DNA of 33,648 nucleotides from Candidatus Fibrimonadaceae bacterium (lineage in GTDB: Bacteria; Fibrobacterota; Fibrobacteria; Fibrobacterales; Fibrobacteraceae): assembly GCA_031281345.1 (NCBI GenBank), contig JAITFN010000022.1:1-33648 (forward strand), read 5' to 3'. Shown here one piece after another: positions 24,622 to 33,421 of this stretch. The position numbers and the translations under genes were made by a program. The notes under the pieces were generated by a model. It saw only the letters and a list, made by a program, of their open reading frames with translations, did no database searches and had not been told where the DNA came from. Within the stretch, counting starts at the first letter, position 1; every line of letters starts with the position of its first letter.

Positions 24622-25825
24622 TGAGCATCACTTCAAGCGTTTTCAATTTCAATTTCAAATCTACCAAGGTACTGCGGTCACGTATGTATTTATTATCAAG
24701 TCGCATCCACTCTTCAAAATTGATGTTATTGCGCCCGCTGGTTTGCCAAAAGCATGTAAGCCCTGGCTTAACAGAAAGTCTTATATAGTGCCAAGCCTCA
24801 TATTTTTTTATTTCATCGGTAGTTGGGGGTCTTGGTCCAACAAGGCTCATATCGCCTTTTAGCACATTGAGAAACTGCGGCAATTCATCTAAGCTATGTC
24901 GCCGTAAAAATGCCCCGCCGTGTTTCAATATTCTTGGATCATCTTCCATTTTAAATGTAGGTCCCCTATTTACCCCGTCACTCGCGGCTTCTTGCTGTTT
25001 CTTAAGTTTTTCCTTTTCTCTGTCTGCACCCGGGTACATAGTTCTGAATTTATAGCATTTAAATAATTTGCCATTGCGCCCAACTCTTATTTGCTTGAAT
25101 ATAACTGAAGTATCCCCTACGTGATTTCCAAGTTTTTCTTGCTCCGCAGCCCATTTAAGAAGAGCGCGTTTCACAATAGCAGCGCACACAAGCATAATTA
25201 CAAAAAATATCACTATGCCAAATAAACTACCAACAACATCTATGGCTCTTTTCAAAAGCCTTATATAAAACCCACGGAAAGTTTTTTCTTTCAGGTTTTC
25301 AATAGAAATACGTTTTATATTAAAAAAAATCTCTTCGTTATTCCATTTTTTTATGAATCTGTCTTCTTCTTGAACAAAAGACTGCGATTTGCCGCTGTAA
25401 AAATACGCATTGAAATTTAAACCTGAAAGATATTCCAAAAGTCCAGCTTCTTTTATGCGTTTCTCTATGCTATCTTTTATTTTTTCTAAAAATGATAAAT
25501 CTTTATTGGAATACAAACACCATATACAACCCTTGCCCTGCCCTATAATGCCCATATATTCTTCGGAAAGAATAGTCTGCACAGATATTCTCCAAGCATC
25601 TAAAATATTATTTTTTTTTTCAGTTTCTGGCCCAAAAGGAATTTGCAAGCCAAATCTTCTATCAAAGTCTTTCAGAGGAATTTCAATCCATAAAAAACAT
25701 TTATTTCTACGATTGCAGCGATATATTTCCTCTTTTATTCTTTGCAAAAAATATACTTTGGGGAACAGAAATTCCTCATACGCGACAAACATATTCTCCT
25801 GTCCAATACGTTCAGTGTCGCCCAT
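24602..25825 (-). CDS. Polyprenyl-phosphate sugar-1-phosphate transferase with N-terminal GGDEF-like domain
   Basis: 407 residues. The C-terminal part (about 187-400) is a bacterial sugar transferase (WcaJ/PglC superfamily): one membrane segment (about 195-218), VFKQIRVG-type motif (IFKQIRVGRNGK, 242-253), YKFRTM, the catalytic RRHSLDELPQF (DE at 313-314), GDMSLVGPRPP (324-334) and KPGLTCFWQTSGR. It starts a lipid-linked glycan by moving sugar-1-P to undecaprenyl phosphate. Residues about 18-175 are soluble, not the usual CoA-binding-like or multi-TM N-terminus, and follow the strand/helix order of a GGDEF domain (YFLQRIKEEIYRCNRRNKCF, LKDFDRRFG, then GIIGQGKGCIWCLYS at the GGDEF position). 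The catalytic motif is absent. AAGGTG precedes the ATG. Confidence 0.88.
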   Translation of the reverse strand: MGDTERIGQENMFVAYEEFLFPKVYFLQRIKEEIYRCNRRNKCFLWIEIPLKDFDRRFGLQIPFGPETEKKNNILDAWRISVQTILSEEYMGIIGQGKGCIWCLYSNKDLSFLEKIKDSIEKRIKEAGLLEYLSGLNFNAYFYSGKSQSFVQEEDRFIKKWNNEEIFFNIKRISIENLKEKTFRGFYIRLLKRAIDVVGSLFGIVIFFVIMLVCAAIVKRALLKWAAEQEKLGNHVGDTSVIFKQIRVGRNGKLFKCYKFRTMYPGADREKEKLKKQQEAASDGVNRGPTFKMEDDPRILKHGGAFLRRHSLDELPQFLNVLKGDMSLVGPRPPTTDEIKKYEAWHYIRLSVKPGLTCFWQTSGRNNINFEEWMRLDNKYIRDRSTLVDLKLKLKTLEVMLSGKGAS

Positions 25826-25842
25826 ATTGCTACACCTTTATA

Positions 25843-26805
25843 TTATCCATCTGAATTTATAGTCGCTATAAGCTCAGACAATACCTTGGTAGCTTGTTCA
25901 TTTGGCACTTGGCAAGTTCCGGCAGCAGCATGACCACCACCGCCATATTTAAGCATAAGCGCTCCAATATCGGTTTTAGAACTCCGGTCAAAAATAGATT
26001 TTCCTGTTGCAAAAACAGTATTCTGCATTCTAAGCCCCCACAGAACGTGAATGCTTATATTGATTTCTGGGAACAAGGCATAAATCATAAAACGATTCCC
26101 CGCCCAGATTGTTTCTTCGTTTCTTAAATCTAAAATGCCCAAATTTTTGTGTACCTTTGTGCAACGCAAAACCTGTTCTCTGAATTGTTTTTCGTGAGCG
26201 CGGTAAATTTGGATTCTCTCGTCAACATCTGGGTGCTTTAAGATTTCGTTTATAGTGTGGCTTTTGCAATAAGAGATTAATTCCATCATAAGCTGATAAT
26301 TGCTAATGCGGAATTCTCTGAAACGCCCAAGCCCCGTGCGGCTATCCATTAAAAAACTGAGCAACTCCCAATCTTTGGGTTCTAAAATATCATCTCTGGA
26401 AAACTGAGCACTATCTGCTTTATCAACAGCGTTCATCATTCCAACATCTATGCGGGGAAATGTCTCTAGCCCACCAAGCCAGTCGTAAACAACCCTTGAA
26501 GCAGAGGGGGCATTTGGATCTACTATGTAAGTATCTCTGTTGACCTCAGCATTCCTCAAAATTTCGCTTTCGTGATGGTCAAAAATAAAAGCACAAGAGG
26601 GTTGGTAAGGTAAATTTGTGCTTATATCCCGCTCCGTAAGCTCAACCAAACCGTCTTGCATATCTTTGGGATGAACAAATTTAATGTCGTCAACTAGGTC
26701 AAGTTCCGTTAAAAGCATTCCGCACACAAGTCCGTCAAAATCCGACCTTGTCACCAAACGATACTTTTTTCCGTCTGCTTTAAGTTTAGCCAAATTTGCA
26801 TTCAT
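25843..26805 (-). CDS. DHH/DHHA1-family phosphoesterase
   Basis: 320 residues. The DHH domain has the metal-site motifs RSDFDGLVCG (20-29), FIFDHHESE (about 74-82) and MNAVDKADSAQF. The DHHA1 domain ends with KYGGGGHAAAGTCQV. The fold covers nanoRNases, c-di-AMP/pGpG-type phosphodiesterases and pyrophosphatases; the exact substrate cannot be told from motifs alone. GGAGAAAG precedes the ATG, and a TATATT promoter element is 22 nt upstream. It lies between the ABC importer and the sugar transferase, all on minus, but has its own promoter-like element. Confidence 0.88.
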   Translation of the reverse strand: MNANLAKLKADGKKYRLVTRSDFDGLVCGMLLTELDLVDDIKFVHPKDMQDGLVELTERDISTNLPYQPSCAFIFDHHESEILRNAEVNRDTYIVDPNAPSASRVVYDWLGGLETFPRIDVGMMNAVDKADSAQFSRDDILEPKDWELLSFLMDSRTGLGRFREFRISNYQLMMELISYCKSHTINEILKHPDVDERIQIYRAHEKQFREQVLRCTKVHKNLGILDLRNEETIWAGNRFMIYALFPEINISIHVLWGLRMQNTVFATGKSIFDRSSKTDIGALMLKYGGGGHAAAGTCQVPNEQATKVLSELIATINSDG

Positions 26806-26827
26806 AAAACTTTCTCCAATTTAAGGT

Positions 26828-26833
26828 AATATA
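26828..26833 (-). promoter_or_regulatory. ACTATATT promoter element for the DHH phosphoesterase gene
   Basis: TTTACTATATTACC on the minus strand lies just after the ABC ATPase stop. The 22-nt gap to the ATG carries a GGAG Shine-Dalgarno. Confidence 0.5.
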
Positions 26834-26839
26834 GTAAAT

Positions 26840-27622
26840 TTACTTCTTTATCCATTCTCTATTTATGTCTGGAATATCCTCTAATAAACGAATTGTATGT
26901 TCACTCTTTGGGTGCTGGGTCACGTCTTCTGGCTTTCCGGCCTCCACTATTTTAGACTCGTGCATAATAAAAATACGGTCGCTCACATAATAGGCAAGCC
27001 CTATATCGTGGGTAACAAACACAATGGTCATCCCTAGGCTTTCTTTGAGTTTCATCAAATAATCCAAGATATTTGCCCTAACGCAGGCATCAACCATAGA
27101 TGTAGGCTCGTCTGCAATAAGAACCTTGGGTTTAAGGGCAAATATGCGAGCCAAAAGCATTCTCTGCATTTGGCCTCCGCTCAGTTCAAAAGGATATTTC
27201 CCTTCAATATCTGCGGGCTTAACGTTCACAGCAAGCAAAGCCTCATCTACCCGCTGCTCTATCTCTTGCTTTGATGGTTTGTTTTTGAGTATGCCAAAAG
27301 CATCTTTGAGTTGTGTGCGAATTGAGAAAAATTGGTTAAAGCAACCAAAGGGATCTTGAAAAACGCTCTGCACTTCATTCCAATGGTCGCGGGTATCAAC
27401 AATTGGCTTGCCTTTGTATAAAAAAGTACCTCTGTCTGGAGAATAAAGCCCAAGCATTATTTTTGCAAGAACACTTTTTCCGCAACCCGAGCCGCCAACT
27501 ATGGAAACAATTTCACCATCTGCAATATCAAAAGAAATATCGTCAACTGCGCAAACAATTTTTTTGCCGTGCCCAAAATACTTACTGATATTCTTTGCAG
27601 AAAATACAACATTACTCCGCAT
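26840..27622 (-). CDS. ABC importer ATPase, second subunit (DppF/OppF-like)
   Basis: 260 residues. Walker A GGSGCGKSVL (about 43-52), Q-loop QSVFQDPFGCFN, signature LSGGQMQRML (about 148-157), Walker B VLIADEPTS and the H-loop VTHD are all canonical. It pairs with the other ATPase to power import. It lacks the C-terminal substrate-family (oligo_HPY) extension and Cys cluster, as many OppF short forms do. The start overlaps the previous gene by 11 nt. Confidence 0.93.
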   Translation of the reverse strand: MRSNVVFSAKNISKYFGHGKKIVCAVDDISFDIADGEIVSIVGGSGCGKSVLAKIMLGLYSPDRGTFLYKGKPIVDTRDHWNEVQSVFQDPFGCFNQFFSIRTQLKDAFGILKNKPSKQEIEQRVDEALLAVNVKPADIEGKYPFELSGGQMQRMLLARIFALKPKVLIADEPTSMVDACVRANILDYLMKLKESLGMTIVFVTHDIGLAYYVSDRIFIMHESKIVEAGKPEDVTQHPKSEHTIRLLEDIPDINREWIKK

Positions 27623-28592
27623 AATCGCACCTCACTAAACGTTCACCTACCATGCGCAGATTTTGCCCTTTGCTCCTACATTCCGGCCTTGCGCTTGGGC
27701 AACGCTCCGCAAAACGACAACCTTCTATTTTTTTTGCGAGGCTTGGCGGCGCACCTTCTATTGTAGTTGGCTTTTTGTTTTTTTGATTTGCGTCTGCACT
27801 TAGCATAGCTCCCATTAAAGCCTTAGTGTAAGGATGGCGAGGGTCGTGTACCACTTGAACAGCTGTGCCATATTCAACAAATTCCCCAGCATACATAATG
27901 GCTATATTGTGCGCAACGTGGCGAAGCAAGGGAAGCTCGTGAGTTATGAATATCATTGTAGAGAAAATATTTTTCTCTAGCAAGTCAAATATCATTTTAA
28001 TAACAACCTTTTGAGTGGTTACATCCAAAGCAGAAGTTGGTTCGTCTGCAATAACAACCTTTGGGTTTAGCAAAGTGGAAATTCCAATAACTGAACGCTG
28101 CCTCTCCCCTGCTGTTAGCTGAATTGGATAAGCATTTAAAATACGTTCTGTTTCCATTCCAAACAAATCAAAACGTTCGCGCAAACGCTCGTAAATTTCG
28201 TTCTTGTTGCCACTTTTGTTTTCACTATGAGCAGCCATAACATCTGCTGCAATATCTTTTATTTTACGTGTTGGATTAAGAGCATTAAAAGCACCTTGAG
28301 GAATCATTGAAACTTTTTGCGAAAGAACATTAACTCGAATGTCTTGGGGCGTACGATTCATCAGCGACTCGCCATTAACCAGAACATCGCCGCTTGTTGG
28401 GTAAAGAGGCGGAATAAACAAACCCATTAAGCCGTTTACCAAAGTTGATTTTCCGCAGCCAGATTCTCCGGCAATGCCTAAAATTTCACCTTGCTTCATT
28501 GTAAAAGACACATCGGTAACCGCATGTATCTTTTGCCCAAAGCGGGTTAAATAATGCAGGGTTAAATCTTTGACTTCCAGTATATGACTCAT
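27612..28592 (-). CDS. ABC importer ATPase, first subunit (DppD/OppD-like) with altered signature
   Basis: 326 residues. Walker A GESGCGKSTL (about 40-49), Q-loop VSMIPQGAFNALNP, Walker B VVIADEPTSALD and H-loop ITHE are normal. The signature reads LTAGERQRS instead of LSGGxxQRV, so the usual second and third positions are changed. The C-terminal oligo_HPY region has the iron-sulfur-like cysteine pattern C-RFAERCPSARPEC. Preceded by AGGCGG; the ATG follows the permease stop by 10 nt. Confidence 0.93.
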   Translation of the reverse strand: MSHILEVKDLTLHYLTRFGQKIHAVTDVSFTMKQGEILGIAGESGCGKSTLVNGLMGLFIPPLYPTSGDVLVNGESLMNRTPQDIRVNVLSQKVSMIPQGAFNALNPTRKIKDIAADVMAAHSENKSGNKNEIYERLRERFDLFGMETERILNAYPIQLTAGERQRSVIGISTLLNPKVVIADEPTSALDVTTQKVVIKMIFDLLEKNIFSTMIFITHELPLLRHVAHNIAIMYAGEFVEYGTAVQVVHDPRHPYTKALMGAMLSADANQKNKKPTTIEGAPPSLAKKIEGCRFAERCPSARPECRSKGQNLRMVGERLVRCDYAE

Positions 28593-28602
28593 TTTAAACC
28601 GC

Positions 28603-29439
28603 CTACTTCCTCAACCGAGGATTAAAAACACCTTCCATAGAATTATTGAGTAAATAAAGGGCAAAAACTATAACCGTAATCACAATGGCAGCAGGGAAAA
28701 TACCCCACCAATATCCGTAAGTTATGGCAGAATTATTCTTTGCAGTATTAAGTATAACTCCAAGGGATGTTGAGCCTTCACCTATAGGTCCAAGGCCTAT
28801 CATGCTAATTGCGCTCTCAGACAATATGCCGCTTGCCACCTGCATAATAAACACCATAAATACGTAAGATGCAAGGTATGGCAAAATATGTTTGAATATT
28901 ATTTCCAAATTAGTTGCGCCATTTATGCGAGCAAGAGAAATATGGTCTCTACCTCTTAAGCTAGCAGCCTGAGCTCTCACAGAACGAGCTGTCCAGGGCC
29001 AGGTTGTGAGTCCTATTAGCACAGCTATAAGCGTTAAGGAACGACCCTCTGGCCAAGAAGCGCTAACCAAAACCAAAACAACAAAAGAAGGTATAACTAT
29101 AAATAAATTTGTGAACATATTTAAAATATCATCAACAATGCCACCTTTAAATCCACCAAAAAGCCCAATGAGCGTTCCTACAGTGGTGGCTATTATACCA
29201 GCCATAAAACCTACATAAAGGCTGTTTTGCAAACCTTTCAAAAGCAAAGCTACATAGTCTTGCCCAAGGTTATCTGTTCCAAGCCAGTACTGCGAAGATG
29301 GCGTTTCATAAGACATTCCTTCTGGCGCAGCCGTATAGAAAAAAGGCCCTAACAAGCCTGCAAATATGGTAGTCAAAAAAAGAACGGAACCTATAACAAA
29401 CATCGGTTCCTTTATCAAATTTTTAAGCAGTTTAAACAT
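28603..29439 (-). CDS. ABC importer permease (DppC/OppC-like)
   Basis: 278 residues with about six membrane segments. The N-terminal segment (15-35) and periplasmic loop with YWLGTDNLGQDYVALLLKG match the DppC start. The EAA-type loop ARINGATNLEIIFKHILPYL contacts the ATPases. AAGGAG precedes the ATG; 11 nt separate it from the dppB-like gene. Confidence 0.93.
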   Translation of the reverse strand: MFKLLKNLIKEPMFVIGSVLFLTTIFAGLLGPFFYTAAPEGMSYETPSSQYWLGTDNLGQDYVALLLKGLQNSLYVGFMAGIIATTVGTLIGLFGGFKGGIVDDILNMFTNLFIVIPSFVVLVLVSASWPEGRSLTLIAVLIGLTTWPWTARSVRAQAASLRGRDHISLARINGATNLEIIFKHILPYLASYVFMVFIMQVASGILSESAISMIGLGPIGEGSTSLGVILNTAKNNSAITYGYWWGIFPAAIVITVIVFALYLLNNSMEGVFNPRLRK

Positions 29440-29450
29440 GCTGCATCTCC

Positions 29451-30515
29451 TTATTTGGCATCCATAGATAAACTTTGTTTTACACGAGGGTCTAGCAGAG
29501 CAATTAAAATATCAACTGTAAAATTCGCAAGCAAAACACTGGTTGTAATCAATAACGTAACACCTTGTATAACAGGATAATCGTTTGTTTGTATTGCGGT
29601 TAGCATTGCCATGCCAAGGCCTGGGTAAGAGAAAATCATTTCTGTTATCAAAGCACCACCCACCATTTGGCCAATGGAAAGAGCTAGCCCTGTTAGCTGC
29701 GGAAGCATTGCATTGCGGAATAAATAAACAAGCACTCTGCTTTCTTTTAAGCCAAGCCATTTAGCATATTTAATATAGTCTGTGCCAAGCTCATAAATTC
29801 CCATTGAACGCATGCCTATAGCCTGGCCGCCAGCAAGAATAAGGAATATGGAGAAGAATGGCAAAATATAATGATATGCAACAGAGATTATAAAATCCAA
29901 AGAAAATCCAGGCGTAAGTTCAAGAGAGTAAGCACCAACGGCTGGGAAAATTTCCCACACAATTCCAAAGAAATAAACAAGCACCATTCCAAACACAAAG
30001 AAAGGAATTGAACTCATCAAAAGAGCGAGCGGAAAAATTACCTTGTCAAAAACGCCTCGCCTATAAGCTGCAAGAGCTCCCAAACCATTACCGAATATCC
30101 AACCAAATAAAATAGTTGGTAATTGCAAAGCAAGTGTCCAAGGCAGAGCCTGCACAATTATTTCAGAAACCTTTTTTTGATTTTTAAAAGATGTTCCCAA
30201 ATCGCCTTTGAAAACCTGACCGATGTAATTTACAAGTTGCGAAATTTTAGATGCTTTAATAGCGTTTCCTTTTTCGTCTCGTTGTATGTTGCCTTGTTTA
30301 TCCACAACAATCAAACCAAAATCCTTACGAAGATTCTCTTCTGTTTGCTTGCGAATTTCAGGGCTGCTAAACGATGACTGGGCCATCATTATGTCCACAG
30401 GATCCGAGCCTAAACGTGGCAAAAAGAAGTTCAGCGAAAGAGCAACCAAAAATGTAAGGAAATACCAGATTGCTCTTTGCAAAACATAACGAACGGTCGG
30501 ATACTTTTTAAGCAT
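29451..30515 (-). CDS. ABC importer permease (DppB/OppB-like)
   Basis: 354 residues with about six membrane segments. RYVLQRAIWYFLTFLVAL opens it and NFFLPRLGSDPVD is the typical first periplasmic turn. The EAA loop is DYIKYAKWLGLKESRVLVYL. The periplasmic loop after the first segment is long and hydrophilic (about residues 45-105, including IVVDKQGNIQRDEKGNAIK). It forms the translocation pore with the DppC-like protein. Confidence 0.93.
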   Translation of the reverse strand: MLKKYPTVRYVLQRAIWYFLTFLVALSLNFFLPRLGSDPVDIMMAQSSFSSPEIRKQTEENLRKDFGLIVVDKQGNIQRDEKGNAIKASKISQLVNYIGQVFKGDLGTSFKNQKKVSEIIVQALPWTLALQLPTILFGWIFGNGLGALAAYRRGVFDKVIFPLALLMSSIPFFVFGMVLVYFFGIVWEIFPAVGAYSLELTPGFSLDFIISVAYHYILPFFSIFLILAGGQAIGMRSMGIYELGTDYIKYAKWLGLKESRVLVYLFRNAMLPQLTGLALSIGQMVGGALITEMIFSYPGLGMAMLTAIQTNDYPVIQGVTLLITTSVLLANFTVDILIALLDPRVKQSLSMDAK

Positions 30516-30542
30516 GTTGTCCCTAACTTAGAAAAAAGCAAG

Positions 30543-32342
30543 TTACTTAACCTGCTTAAGTCTCCAAAGAGTGTTTATGCCGCTTCCAACCCAAGGAAGT
30601 TGTGGCGGAGCAAACGGATTTTTATCTGTGGGCCAACCCGTCCAACGCTTTTCACTAAACTGGTAATATTCTTCGGGCAAATGACAAACTGGTATAACCG
30701 GCTGGTCGTCCAAGAATATATTGTTGAGCTCAATGTAAGCGGATTTTAAAGCTTCTTCATTTTCCAAGAGCAATGGTATTTTGTCTAGCAACTCATCTGC
30801 TCTCTTGTTTTTGTAGCGGCCTTCGTTTTCGTTCATACTGCCTTCACCCACGGCAACCCAGTTACGCGCAGACATAACTGCATTAAAGCGGTTCCAAGGA
30901 AGAGAAGCGGTAACCGCCACCGGAGGCTTTCTCATAATAATATCAAATTCGCCAGCAGGCAAGGCAGGCCAATACTGGCTGCCATCGACAAAACCTTCGC
31001 GAACATCAATGCCAACGGAGCGCAAATGCTTAACCACCAAATTCACAATAGCTTCCCAGTCCGACCATCCGGCTGGAGCTTTTATCAACAAAGTTGGCAA
31101 GGTATCTCCCTTTGGACCTAGTGAGTATTTCAGATTGCCCTTGTCATCAAATCCGGCCTTGTAACCTGCCTCTGCAAGCAGTTTTTTGGCATATTCTTTG
31201 TCGCCAAGCGGAACGCTGTGTTTGCTCACCTCTTCTTCGTTGTAAAATTTCTTTTCCAGACCCTCAGGCATTATTAAACCAGGTTTCATTTTTGGTGCAT
31301 AGTTAGAAAGCGCAAGACGGCTAATTGCATCGTAATCTATGGCAGCTGCCATTGCACGGCGGAATTTCTTATCATTCAGTGGTGCTTTGGTATTGTTCAA
31401 AAACAAGAAGTGCATGGAACCCGGAACAAAGTATGGAGGAGCATCATACCAAGTATTCACAGCATCTTTCTTTTTCTCGTTCACACGGGGAATGTAATTC
31501 ATTGAGGCATCTAAATCGCCTTTTTGCAGGTTTATGGCAAAAGCATCGTTATTTTTGAATATGGGATGAATTATGTATTTTGGAACTGGAAGAGCGCCAT
31601 CGTGGAGAACTTTGTTTCCCCAGTAGTCATCACGGCGAACCAAAACTATGCGCTCATTGTTGTATTGAGCAAGGGTATATGGACCCGAAACAATAGGCCT
31701 CTCATCGCATTTAATTTTTTTCACAGCGGAAAAATCCCCGTTATTTTCCTCTAAATATTTTTCAAACACATGGGAAGGAACTATGCGAATGGCTTGCAAC
31801 TGATCTAAAATAACAAGCGGATTATCACGCTCTTTTTTGTTAACCATAAAAGATAATCTTTCCACGCCATCATTAATGGTATCTACCTTTATTTCGCTGA
31901 CAAATTCACCCACATAAGAGGTTGGTGCCTGAGGGAACCTTTTGCCAAGCTCATAAATAAATTTGACATCTTTGGAGGTAACGGGCATTCCATCACTCCA
32001 TTTAGCCTCGTGCTGAATGTCCACCACGACTTTCTCGGCATCGTAAGAAACTAGAGTTCCTAGTATAGGCTCGGTTGAACCGGTTAGTGAGTTATAGGCA
32101 GTTAAAGGTTCATACATTAAATTGAAGCGGTCGTTAGCAGGCCAAGCCACTAGCCATGGTTCCACTAGTGGATTGAAAGTATTAGGCTCACCCCACTGCG
32201 AACCTGCCAAATAAAGGGTTTCGCTACGTGGATAGCCAGAAGTCTTAGCTTCGGCAGTTTTAGCTTCTTTTTCTTCACAAGAGACCAAAAAAGCAAAAAA
32301 CAGCGCAAAAGCGCCGCATGCAGTCAATTTTGAGAACTTCAT
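30543..32342 (-). CDS. Substrate-binding lipoprotein of the ABC importer (SBP family 5)
   Basis: 599 residues. The lipoprotein signal ends FLVSC (Cys22). The mature chain has the family-5 fold: LAGSQWGEPNTFNPL near the start, MYEPLTAY, WSDGMPVTSKDVKF (the family signature region), VSGPYTL, FRRAMAAAIDYDAI and PEEYYQF near the end. It collects substrate in the periplasm for the two permeases and two ATPases downstream. The W-rich N-terminal motif resembles that of family-5 proteins that bind cello-oligosaccharides rather than peptides, so beta-glucan oligosaccharides are a possible ligand (inference). GAGGT precedes the ATG. Confidence 0.92.
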   Translation of the reverse strand: MKFSKLTACGAFALFFAFLVSCEEKEAKTAEAKTSGYPRSETLYLAGSQWGEPNTFNPLVEPWLVAWPANDRFNLMYEPLTAYNSLTGSTEPILGTLVSYDAEKVVVDIQHEAKWSDGMPVTSKDVKFIYELGKRFPQAPTSYVGEFVSEIKVDTINDGVERLSFMVNKKERDNPLVILDQLQAIRIVPSHVFEKYLEENNGDFSAVKKIKCDERPIVSGPYTLAQYNNERIVLVRRDDYWGNKVLHDGALPVPKYIIHPIFKNNDAFAINLQKGDLDASMNYIPRVNEKKKDAVNTWYDAPPYFVPGSMHFLFLNNTKAPLNDKKFRRAMAAAIDYDAISRLALSNYAPKMKPGLIMPEGLEKKFYNEEEVSKHSVPLGDKEYAKKLLAEAGYKAGFDDKGNLKYSLGPKGDTLPTLLIKAPAGWSDWEAIVNLVVKHLRSVGIDVREGFVDGSQYWPALPAGEFDIIMRKPPVAVTASLPWNRFNAVMSARNWVAVGEGSMNENEGRYKNKRADELLDKIPLLLENEEALKSAYIELNNIFLDDQPVIPVCHLPEEYYQFSEKRWTGWPTDKNPFAPPQLPWVGSGINTLWRLKQVK

Positions 32343-32376
32343 TCACAAACCTCACAGAATTAATAGTTATATGGGA

Positions 32377-32382
32377 AATATA
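32377..32382 (-). promoter_or_regulatory. TATATT promoter element for the ABC importer operon
   Basis: On the minus strand an A/T tract leads to ATTATATATTTCCC, 34 nt before the ATG at 32342. The leader has a GAGGT Shine-Dalgarno. The five importer genes follow with gaps of at most 27 nt and appear to be one operon. Confidence 0.45.
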
Positions 32383-32418
32383 TAATTTTTTTTTAAAAAA
32401 GGAGCAAAAATTTGAGAA

Positions 32419-33381
32419 TTAAATCATTAAATCTTTGCAGTTGTCAAAAGCTTTCAGTATAACAGGGTCAAATTGGGTGCCACTGCCGTTGAAAATGATT
32501 TCAAAAGCCTTATCCTTTGGCATGCCACTGCGATAGACCCTATCGGAAACCAGGGCATCGTACACATCAACCACAGACATAAGCCTTGCCCAGAAAGGTA
32601 TTTCCTCGCCTTTTTTGCCATTTGGGTAGCCTTTGCCGTTAAAATACTCGTGATGATTCAAAGCTATGTCGTAGGCATATTGCAAATAAGTGTGGCTTTC
32701 AAACCTTTTTTGCATTGTTTTTATCAAATTAGCCCCCTTTTCCGGGTGGCTCATCATTTCCAAACGTTCTTCATCTGTCAATGGACCAGGTTTTAGCAAA
32801 ATTGAATCTCTAACCCCTATTTTTCCCACATCATGCAAAAGCGCAGCACGAACAATGAGGTCCACCTGCTCCCTTGTAAGTATGCCACTTTCCACAAATT
32901 CTTCTCCGAGTATCCCTATAAAGGTGGCTGTTCTAAGTATATGTCCACCGGTATTTTTATCTCTGCTTTCAACTGTTTGAGCGAGTATTTCTGCCATGCA
33001 GTCTTGCACATAAATCATCTCACGCCTAATCATCTGCATCCAGCGTACATTTTCGCTATTGGCCCTTACATTTCTAAGGCGAATCAAAAATAATTCTTTG
33101 TTGAATGGAGGTGAAAAAAACTCTGCAACACCCGATTTTCTGGCGCTGATTTCGGTTGAAAAGTCATCTGAGTTGCCAAAAAATACAATGGGAAATTTTC
33201 TTTTTTCGGCCGCCGGAATTTTCTGTATATATTCTGTTTTATCAATGGCGATTAATGTTGCATTTGAAAAGTTGGTTTTTTCTGATGGATTTGAAATAAT
33301 AAACTTATATGACCCGCGCAGACCTCTTTCAAATGAGTCCCACCTCTCGGGTTCGTTGGATATTAATAAAATATTCTCCAT
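32419..33381 (-). CDS. HD-GYP phosphodiesterase with degenerate receiver domain
   Basis: 320 residues from the ATG at 33381; extension to 33489 would translate the tRNA. The N-terminal part (1-105) has the shape of a response-regulator receiver, but the acidic pair is SNEPE, the expected switch Lys region reads FFSPPF, and a clear phospho-Asp is missing (IDKTEY). The HD-GYP domain has LLHDVGKIG (HD at 183-184), HPEKGANLI, LNHHEYFNGKGYP (H243, H244, GYP 251-253) and DVYDAL, so the metal site looks complete. Likely role: hydrolysis of c-di-GMP, independent of phosphorylation. No Shine-Dalgarno is clear. It follows the tRNA by 40 nt. Confidence 0.9.
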   Translation of the reverse strand: MENILLISNEPERWDSFERGLRGSYKFIISNPSEKTNFSNATLIAIDKTEYIQKIPAAEKRKFPIVFFGNSDDFSTEISARKSGVAEFFSPPFNKELFLIRLRNVRANSENVRWMQMIRREMIYVQDCMAEILAQTVESRDKNTGGHILRTATFIGILGEEFVESGILTREQVDLIVRAALLHDVGKIGVRDSILLKPGPLTDEERLEMMSHPEKGANLIKTMQKRFESHTYLQYAYDIALNHHEYFNGKGYPNGKKGEEIPFWARLMSVVDVYDALVSDRVYRSGMPKDKAFEIIFNGSGTQFDPVILKAFDNCKDLMI

Positions 33382-33421
33382 ACTACTTGTAACATACAAA
33401 AATGCGGGTGAAAATAAAAAA

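Noticed and set aside
33382-33421. Terminator after tRNA-Arg
   Set aside because: T-rich stretches are present on the minus strand but no convincing stem precedes them.
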